59,580 bases of DNA from NCBI GenBank assembly GCA_003635255.1, contig PYJC01000060.1:1-59580 (forward strand), written 5' to 3'. The notes under the pieces are model-generated. The model did not search any database, was not told the origin of the DNA, and saw only the letters and a list, made by a program, of their open reading frames with translations. Of this stretch, positions 54,034-59,580 are shown one piece after another. The translations under genes and the position numbers were made by a program. This stretch comes from Candidatus Poribacteria bacterium (GTDB lineage: Bacteria; Poribacteria; WGA-4E; WGA-3G). Within the stretch, counting starts at the first letter, position 1, and each line of letters begins with the position of its first letter.

Positions 54034-54870
54034 TTATGGAAGTGGGATATTCCATTCGTCAGCGCAAATAACCTCAAGTTGGTCGTGCGGTTTGAAGTAA
54101 TCGGTTGGATGATGGTTCTCTCCCATATCACCGAACAACCGACGACGGCGCGGGGTCATGCGTGCGAGAACGTCCGCGGGAAGTTTATCGTAGTCGTAAG
54201 GGCGGGACCACATCTGTCCATAGCGGAAGGTAACGCTTTTGCGGATACGTTCCGTCTGATTCGGACCGACACCGTGCCACAATGCCCATGGAAAGATGAC
54301 AGCATCCCCAGCCTCTGCAAGCACCTGAATCGCGCCTTCGGGATACGTCCCCTTTTTAAACCCGTTCTCAGGAAAAGCCACCTTATGGCTTCTCGGCACA
54401 CACATAAAATTCCCTTGGTTAGGTTTGGTCAAATCCGTTAAAAAGAATTGGATTTTGAATTGAAGCGGTAGACTATCAGGATGTGGATGGATGCGTTGAA
54501 GCGAGGGACCCGCATCCGTATGAAATCCCATTAAAGCCTCAACATCCGGGTGTCGGACGTAGATCTGCGTGCCCATGATTTGGAGATAGGGTCCCATCAG
54601 AGAAAGGATCGTGCCAAAAGTACGCGGATGATCGGTGAGCGGATCCAAGGCATCCGTCCGCTCAATCGCTCGGATAATCGTATAGGCACCTTTTCCGAAC
54701 CGGTTATTGCCTTGTAGATTCGGTGTCTCTTGGACATACGTCTCAATCGCTGAATCTACAGCCTCCAAAAGCGTCTCAATTTCAGCGGACGAAAGTACGT
54801 TCTTGATGATTAAATACCCCTCTGTCTGCCACACCTTTTGTTGGACATCCGTCAAGTATGGAGATAACAT
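54034..54870 (-). CDS. Phytanoyl-CoA dioxygenase (PhyH) family protein
   Basis: 278 residues. FHTDAGPSLQRIHPH gives the HxD iron ligands, QGNFMCVPRSHKVAF the family signature, and LWHGVGPNQTERIRKSVTFRYG the distal His and the Arg. AAGGAG precedes the ATG on the minus strand. A consensus promoter lies about 60 bp upstream. This is the fourth PhyH gene in the window and differs clearly from the others. Confidence 0.87.
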   Translation of the reverse strand: MLSPYLTDVQQKVWQTEGYLIIKNVLSSAEIETLLEAVDSAIETYVQETPNLQGNNRFGKGAYTIIRAIERTDALDPLTDHPRTFGTILSLMGPYLQIMGTQIYVRHPDVEALMGFHTDAGPSLQRIHPHPDSLPLQFKIQFFLTDLTKPNQGNFMCVPRSHKVAFPENGFKKGTYPEGAIQVLAEAGDAVIFPWALWHGVGPNQTERIRKSVTFRYGQMWSRPYDYDKLPADVLARMTPRRRRLFGDMGENHHPTDYFKPHDQLEVICADEWNIPLP

Positions 54871-54927
54871 ACCTTGCTCCTTGTAGTAACTCGAATATAG
54901 TAAAGTCCGTTATATTAATTTAAGAGG

Positions 54928-54956
54928 ATTATAGACGGTTTTTGATGCTGTGTCAA
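54928..54956 (-). promoter_or_regulatory. Full-consensus promoter TTGACA-N17-TATAAT (minus strand)
   Basis: On the minus strand the -35 is at 54951-54956 and the -10 at 54928-54933. Every base matches the sigma-70 consensus. It drives the PhyH gene with a leader of about 50 nt. Confidence 0.65.
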
Positions 54957-55075
54957 GTCTGTTTTACCAATAGAACTCAACGTTTACGGTGAATTTTCGT
55001 CTAATTCGTTACAACCAACGTGGATCTATCGTATATGAGTTAAAGAACGCCTCAAGAAACAGTAGAAAGAAAAAT

Positions 55076-57853
55076 ATGAACAATTTTGCTAAAATTCTTA
55101 CCACCATCCGCCGTCCCTTTCGGCAAGAACTCCGAAAGGGGTGTAAAGACGATGTCGTCGTCAATGGATTGGGCAGTTATGTCGAATTATGGGCAAAAAA
55201 TGGTGATGCCTTCACACAAGAGGCGACTGAAAAAGAAGTGCTAAACGGATTGGCAAGTCTCTTTGAAAATTATGCAAACGCATCGTCCACCGAACGCCGA
55301 CAGACGCTTGAAGAAGCAACAAAACGAATTGACGCTGCACTCGGACACAAACTGCAAAACCCCACAGATACAGATGCTACAAACGTAGAACCCGCACAGC
55401 CACGCCAGCAGCCAACAACACAACGTCCACGTTCCAAAAAGAATACACAAACGGAGATGTTGCCGCTTTTTGGGGAAACAGAAACCCGTTCTGAAAGCGT
55501 CCGGACGAAGCGAGAACCCATCGCGGCACCTGTAACGCATAAAGCGCAAGCGGAGCCGCCATCTCTTTTTGGAAATGTAGATACCACCTCACAGCAATCA
55601 GAAAATCCGCCTACGGAAGAAGCTGCAGCGTCTGTGTCAATCTCTAACATTCCCGTCTCAACTGACCTCGCCTCGCTTGATTTTCTCTCTGAATCGCCGC
55701 AATATATCAAAGGGATCGGTCCGCGACGTGCGGCGATGCTTGCGGCAGAACTCAGCATCGAAACGGTTGGCGAATTGCTCGCATACTACCCTCGCGATTA
55801 TATCGACCGTTCCAAAATGGTGGAGATATACAGGGTAGGTAGAACAGAAGATGATGAGCCGGAGACAATCCAAGGAAAAGTCATCAACCACACTTCATCG
55901 CCGACTGCAAAAGGAAAACGTATCGGTAAAATCTCAATTTATGATGGCACCGGTATCGCGATGTTGGTTAATTTCGGGAGACGCATCGGTATCATGAAGT
56001 CGCTGCTCCCCGTTGATACTGAGGTGGTTGTCAGTGCTAAGTTCTCGCGCCGTTACAATGAAATCCAAGCAACCGACTATGAGTTTGAACTGTTTGAAGA
56101 AGACAACTTGATTCACACAAAACGGATCGTTCCGAAATATCCGCTTACAGCAAAACTTACGGCGAAAATGCTGCGGATGTGGATGCGGACTGCGCTCGAC
56201 GAATATGGACACCAAATCCCTGAAATCTTACCACTTGAACTCCGCCAACGACAAAACTTAATTGACAGACAGTCAGCTATTAACGAGATTCATTTTCCTA
56301 CCTCGGAAGCACATCGCAAAGCCGCTCAGAAACGACTCGCTTTCGAGGAGTTTTTTCTGCTCACCATCGGCATGGAGATGAAAAAAGATCGCAAAATCTC
56401 ACAGGAAGGTATCGCTTTCCAGATTGAAACCGAACTACAAGAGAACGCGCCCTCCCTGCTACGAAATTTCGTCGCTTCGCTGCCTTATGAACTCACTGGT
56501 GCCCAAAAACGGGTTTTCGCTGAAATCCAAAACGATATGCAACAGAAAAGCGTCATGAATCGGCTTATTCAAGGCGATGTCGGTTCCGGGAAGACTGTCG
56601 TTGCAGCGATGGCGTTGCTCCGTGCTATCGAAAACGGGTACCAAGGTGCGCTGATGGTACCGACTGAGATCCTTGCTGAACAGCACTACTATAATCTCTC
56701 CGAAATGCTTGCGCATTTGCGCAAGGACACACCTCAAGAAGATGATAGGAAAATAAACGTTGTGCTCCTGAAAAGCGATCTCCCGAAGGCGGAACGTGAT
56801 GAAGCACTGGCAGCAATCGCCGATGGCAGTGCAGATCTTATTGTTGGGACACAGGCATTGATACAGGAGGGCGTAGATTTTCATAAACTCGGACTCGTGA
56901 TCATCGACGAACAGCATCGGTTCGGTGTGATGCAACGCGCGACACTCCGCAACAAAGCGCAATCCGGAAACGGCGACCTAAAAAAGTCTACTACTGCCGC
57001 ACCCGCACCGGATGTCCTCGTCATGACAGCAACGCCTATTCCAAGAACACTCGCTTTGACCCTCTACGGCGATCTGAACGTTTCTGTTATTGATGAGATG
57101 CCGCCCGGTAGACAGACGATTAAGACCACTTGGATAAAGGAGAAAGACAGGGAAAAATTATACGCTGACCTTCGGAAGGAGATTCAGCGCGGTAGACAGG
57201 CGTATGTTGTTTATCCCCTCGTTGAAGAGTCCGAAAAACTGGAAGAACTTAAAGCCGCCACAGAGATGGCTGAACATCTTCAAAACGCGGTGTTTCCAGA
57301 CCTACGCGTCGGGTTATTGCATGGACAGATGAAATCCGTTGAAAAACAAGAGGTCATGGCAAAGTTCAACGATAAGCAGATTGATATCCTTGTTTCAACA
57401 ACGGTAATTGAGGTAGGCATTGATGTTCCGAATGCAACGCTGATGGTGATTGAGAACGCAGAACGCTTTGGGTTGTCTCAGCTACACCAGTTGCGTGGAC
57501 GTGTCGGACGTGGCGAACACAAATCGGCGTGTTACCTCGTCGCTACGCCGAAAGGCGACGATTCTTATCAACGGATTTTAGCGATGATTCGGACGAATAA
57601 TGGATTTCAGATTGCGGAGGCAGATCTGAATATCCGCGGACCCGGGGAGTTTTTCGGGACACGCCAATCAGGTGTTCCGAATTTCAAGATTGCAGACATT
57701 ATCCATGACACCTCACTTCTGGAAGCCGCAAAGCAAGAGGCGGAACTATTGGTCAAAGCCGATCCCGGATTGAACGCACCGGCACATCAATTGCTGAAGT
57801 TGATGTTGCAGAAACATTGGCGCGGTAATTTGGAAATCGCATCTGTTGGTTAG
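55076..57853 (+). CDS. recG: ATP-dependent DNA helicase RecG
   Basis: About 925 residues from MNNFAKIL. RecG reverses stalled replication forks. After an N-terminal helical part (1-95) comes a Gln/Thr/Pro-rich linker (about 95-205), longer than in most RecG proteins. The wedge domain starts at QYIKGIGPRRAAML. The helicase has Walker A GDVGSGKT, DEQHRFGVMQR, TATPIPRTLAL and QLHQLRGRVGRG. An in-frame ATG at 54989 would add 29 residues with no conserved features. Confidence 0.95.
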   Translation: MNNFAKILTTIRRPFRQELRKGCKDDVVVNGLGSYVELWAKNGDAFTQEATEKEVLNGLASLFENYANASSTERRQTLEEATKRIDAALGHKLQNPTDTDATNVEPAQPRQQPTTQRPRSKKNTQTEMLPLFGETETRSESVRTKREPIAAPVTHKAQAEPPSLFGNVDTTSQQSENPPTEEAAASVSISNIPVSTDLASLDFLSESPQYIKGIGPRRAAMLAAELSIETVGELLAYYPRDYIDRSKMVEIYRVGRTEDDEPETIQGKVINHTSSPTAKGKRIGKISIYDGTGIAMLVNFGRRIGIMKSLLPVDTEVVVSAKFSRRYNEIQATDYEFELFEEDNLIHTKRIVPKYPLTAKLTAKMLRMWMRTALDEYGHQIPEILPLELRQRQNLIDRQSAINEIHFPTSEAHRKAAQKRLAFEEFFLLTIGMEMKKDRKISQEGIAFQIETELQENAPSLLRNFVASLPYELTGAQKRVFAEIQNDMQQKSVMNRLIQGDVGSGKTVVAAMALLRAIENGYQGALMVPTEILAEQHYYNLSEMLAHLRKDTPQEDDRKINVVLLKSDLPKAERDEALAAIADGSADLIVGTQALIQEGVDFHKLGLVIIDEQHRFGVMQRATLRNKAQSGNGDLKKSTTAAPAPDVLVMTATPIPRTLALTLYGDLNVSVIDEMPPGRQTIKTTWIKEKDREKLYADLRKEIQRGRQAYVVYPLVEESEKLEELKAATEMAEHLQNAVFPDLRVGLLHGQMKSVEKQEVMAKFNDKQIDILVSTTVIEVGIDVPNATLMVIENAERFGLSQLHQLRGRVGRGEHKSACYLVATPKGDDSYQRILAMIRTNNGFQIAEADLNIRGPGEFFGTRQSGVPNFKIADIIHDTSLLEAAKQEAELLVKADPGLNAPAHQLLKLMLQKHWRGNLEIASVG

Positions 57854-57874
57854 TTATAGTTAAAGGAGAAACCA

Positions 57875-58570
57875 ATGAAACACAATATAACAGACATGAC
57901 GCATGCACAATTTAGTGATTGGCTTACACCGACTGTAAACTGTCCGCTTTTTGAGTCCCGTGAACGACTTGTCGCCTTGCTTGCCGAGAATGCCAATAGA
58001 GACGCATTGGAAACTGAGCTCCAAGAGTTTTATGAAGGCTACTGTGGTTTGGCGTTCGAGTTAGAAGAACATGAGGAATCACTGCTTTCAATATTGCGTG
58101 CATCCGACATATTCGCGCCCCTGCAGAAGCGCGTTGCAGCTGTGGAAGTTGTGCGAAAAACCTCGCCTGAAGGACGGATAGCACGACGGATGAGTGACAG
58201 ACCGCTTATCACCGATCCGCAACCAGAGATAAAGGTCCTAGCCTTATCGGATGACGAATTCCGCGCGTTAATGGAGACGCTTGTGAATTGGGAACTTTTC
58301 GCAGCGCGTGCACAGGTTGTCAAACTACAGAAGGCGGTACCATCGGTTGACGGAACAGAGCAGCTGAAATCGGCATTCCTTGAATTTTTTGTGTGCTATT
58401 TGGAGTTGGAGCAGTTTCTTGAAGATTACTATTATGACCCAGATGAGGGGTTAGAATTGCGTCCGGAGGTGGCTGAAAGGTTGGAACGCAGCGTAGCAGA
58501 GGTTGAAGCCGGAACAGCAGAATTGATTTCAATAGAGGAAGTAGCGAAAGAGCTAGGACTGAAGTGGTAA
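57875..58570 (+). CDS. Hypothetical protein with two homologous halves
   Basis: 231 residues, helical and acidic, with no recognised domain. Residues about 10-68 and 125-182 are diverged copies of one unit: each has an FxxL...VN..LF..R pattern, then a spacer, a helix and an E-L-E cluster followed by acidic residues. A linker with basic residues joins them, and the tail ends EEVAKELGLKW. AAAGGAG lies before the ATG. It starts 21 bp after recG and is probably co-transcribed with it. Confidence 0.65.
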   Translation: MKHNITDMTHAQFSDWLTPTVNCPLFESRERLVALLAENANRDALETELQEFYEGYCGLAFELEEHEESLLSILRASDIFAPLQKRVAAVEVVRKTSPEGRIARRMSDRPLITDPQPEIKVLALSDDEFRALMETLVNWELFAARAQVVKLQKAVPSVDGTEQLKSAFLEFFVCYLELEQFLEDYYYDPDEGLELRPEVAERLERSVAEVEAGTAELISIEEVAKELGLKW

Positions 58571-58583
58571 TGTTGAAGTCATA

Positions 58584-58612
58584 TTGAGTAAAACATAAAA
58601 ATGTAGTAAAAT
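58584..58612 (+). promoter_or_regulatory. Promoter TTGAGT-N17-TAAAAT of the insertion element
   Basis: The -35 at 58584-58589 and -10 at 58607-58612 lie about 77 bp before the transposase ORF A. Confidence 0.45.
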
Positions 58613-58688
58613 AGTGGAATAAAAGGCGATCCTTTATGTCCCTTTATTTCCACTTTTGATAGTCACTTACTTTATGAGAGGTGCTCTT

Positions 58689-59114
58689 ATGACGGTCTCC
58701 GAGTCCGAAAAGTCTCCGAGATACAACGGTATTCCGAAGCAGGTTTCGCGTAAGGATTTTAATCGTTATATCTTGCCACATCTGAAGAAACGTGTTAAAG
58801 GTCCAAAGCCGAAACTCTCTTTCTACAAGATATTCAACTACATTCTCTATGTTTTGCATACGGGTATTCAATGGGAGCAACTCCGAACACGGCGGAATGA
58901 ACTCCATTGGTCTAATGTCTATAAATGGCATCATCGCTGGTCAAAAGATGGCTCGTATCAGAACCTCTTTGAAGCGTCGGTTATACACTTGCTTGATACG
59001 GATCAACTTGATACGACACACCTTCACGGTGATGGTTCAAACACCGTCGTGAAAAAAGGGGCGACGGTATCAGCTACTCAGGACACAAACATCAGAAAGG
59101 CGAAAAAGAGTTGA
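58689..59114 (+). CDS. IS5-type transposase, ORF A (N-terminal half)
   Basis: About 142 residues with the DUF4096-like N-terminal domain (PKPKLSFYKIFNYILYVLHTGIQWEQL, WSNVYKWHHRWSKDGSYQNLFE). LHGDGSNTVVKKG gives the first Asp of the DDE triad. After A6G4 at 59052-59061 the frame runs out without similarity (TVSATQDTN), while the -1 frame reads on into ORF B. AGAGGTG lies before the ATG at 58689; an earlier in-frame ATG at 58674 is possible. Confidence 0.8.
   Translation: MTVSESEKSPRYNGIPKQVSRKDFNRYILPHLKKRVKGPKPKLSFYKIFNYILYVLHTGIQWEQLRTRRNELHWSNVYKWHHRWSKDGSYQNLFEASVIHLLDTDQLDTTHLHGDGSNTVVKKGATVSATQDTNIRKAKKS
59052..59061 (+). promoter_or_regulatory. Slippery A6G4 run, probable -1 frameshift site
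   Basis: AAAAAAGGGG lies at the end of the shared part. A shift of -1 here joins VVKK to RGDGISYSGHKHQKGEKELTL of ORF B, giving an uninterrupted transposase. Ribosomal slippage and RNA polymerase slippage would give the same product. Confidence 0.6.
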
Positions 59115-59560
59115 CGCTCACCGATAATCATGGGTTCATCATAGGACCGATAACGCTGAAACCCGTCAACGCACATGATACAACGATTTTGCCCGAAGCC
59201 CTGAGTGATATAATCGCTTTTAGCAAACGTATTGGCATGGATCTTTGCGGTTCGGCTCTGACACTTGATTCTGCCTTTGATTCTAAGGTGAATCATAAAC
59301 TTATTAGAGGACACGGGTTGAGACCCGTGATTTATCCTAACCGTCGCAATGCTAAAGAACCTATTGTCATTGCGCGTAAGTTCCGTTGGTTTGACAAAAG
59401 GATATACAAAGACCGATATAAAGTTGAGCGAACTTTCGGGTGGCAAGACACTTACCGAAGACTTGCCCTGAGCTATGATAAACTCAAAGAGACCCGTCTG
59501 GGGTTTCGTCATCTCGCATATTCAATGATTAACTTTCGTATAACTTTCAACCATTCATAG
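59111..59560 (+). CDS. IS5-type transposase, ORF B (catalytic C-terminal half)
   Basis: The frame is open from about 59051, so the TTG at 59111 is only a nominal start. It encodes TDNHGFIIGPITLKPVNAHDTT, then LTLDSAFDSKVN with the second Asp and YKVERTFGWQDTYRRL with the catalytic Glu, followed by the YSMINFRITF end. It needs the frameshift with ORF A to give an active transposase. Confidence 0.82.
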   Translation: MTLTDNHGFIIGPITLKPVNAHDTTILPEALSDIIAFSKRIGMDLCGSALTLDSAFDSKVNHKLIRGHGLRPVIYPNRRNAKEPIVIARKFRWFDKRIYKDRYKVERTFGWQDTYRRLALSYDKLKETRLGFRHLAYSMINFRITFNHS

Positions 59561-59580
59561 CGCGTACTCGCTATGAGTTC

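Larger units (their letters stand above)
58584..59580 (+). mobile_element. IS5-family insertion sequence (right end may be outside the window)
   Basis: The element holds two overlapping transposase frames joined by a probable -1 frameshift. Terminal inverted repeats and target duplication could not be identified; the window ends 20 bp after the second frame. After the stop, CATAGCG and CGCTATG form a hairpin (59556-59577). The left limit given is only the promoter. Confidence 0.6.

Overview
This looks like chromosomal DNA of a Gram-negative-type, uncultured bacterium, and Candidatus Poribacteria or a close relative is the best guess. The evidence is lifestyle rather than phylogeny: four phytanoyl-CoA dioxygenase-like (PhyH) enzymes in 60 kb, a sulfatase-superfamily enzyme, a GH67-like secreted protein, discoidin and FlgD-like C-terminal domains, PorV-like outer-membrane barrels, an OmpA lipoprotein, an O-antigen ligase-like protein, a fused indolepyruvate oxidoreductase and many small palindromic repeats between genes. 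No rRNA, tRNA or CRISPR array was found by eye.

Layout. 1-3.1 kb: two tandem paralogous membrane proteins, the first cut by the window edge. 3.2-4.4 kb: a three-Cys Gp37/Gp68 (DUF5131) protein facing a small repeat protein. 4.5-10.9 kb: a ZIP-like transporter, a secreted GH67-like protein, a discoidin lipoprotein and two PhyH dioxygenases. 11.1-18.1 kb: an envelope block with a beta-barrel/SppA fusion, Pcm, a PorV-like barrel, a secreted fibronectin/FlgD protein and a YCF48-like repeat protein. 18.2-23.4 kb: aminotransferase, homoserine kinase and a P-type-ATPase-like protein that has lost its catalytic motifs. 23.4-31.2 kb: DUF6785-type membrane protein, UppS, sugar isomerase, RsgA, nucleotidyltransferase, PhyH and MDR dehydrogenase. 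31.4-39.2 kb: sulfatase-like enzyme, O-antigen ligase, outer-membrane protein, OmpA lipoprotein, M48 protease, ZapA-like protein and AroE. 39.3-47.7 kb, all minus: indolepyruvate oxidoreductase, RecN, NAD kinase, DUF368 and a GT2. 47.8-53.0 kb: an accessory patch with a single-chain restriction-modification enzyme, a gene remnant, a degenerate nuclease, DUF2971 and a small ORF. 53.1-58.6 kb: nucleoside hydrolase, PhyH, RecG and a duplicated-domain hypothetical. 58.6 kb to the end: an IS5-type element with a probable -1 frameshift.

How it fits together. The secreted hydrolase-like, discoidin, sulfatase-like, PhyH, isomerase and dehydrogenase genes suggest breakdown of complex, perhaps sulfated, host or marine glycans. 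UppS, DUF368, GT2, nucleotidyltransferase and O-antigen ligase suggest polyprenyl-linked surface glycan assembly. These links are inferred from gene content, not proven.

Most unusual points: (1) a full-length P-type ATPase homologue with the phosphorylated Asp, TGE, PEGL, TGD and GDGxND motifs all replaced; (2) a dispersed repeat that carries a Shine-Dalgarno sequence exactly 11 nt before the start codon of three unrelated genes; (3) two distant promoters with the same layout, a TTGCAA -35 inside a dyad and 17 bp to the -10, one predicted to give a leaderless mRNA; (4) a porin-like barrel fused to a complete SppA peptidase; (5) a sulfatase-like enzyme with Thr at the nucleophile position.
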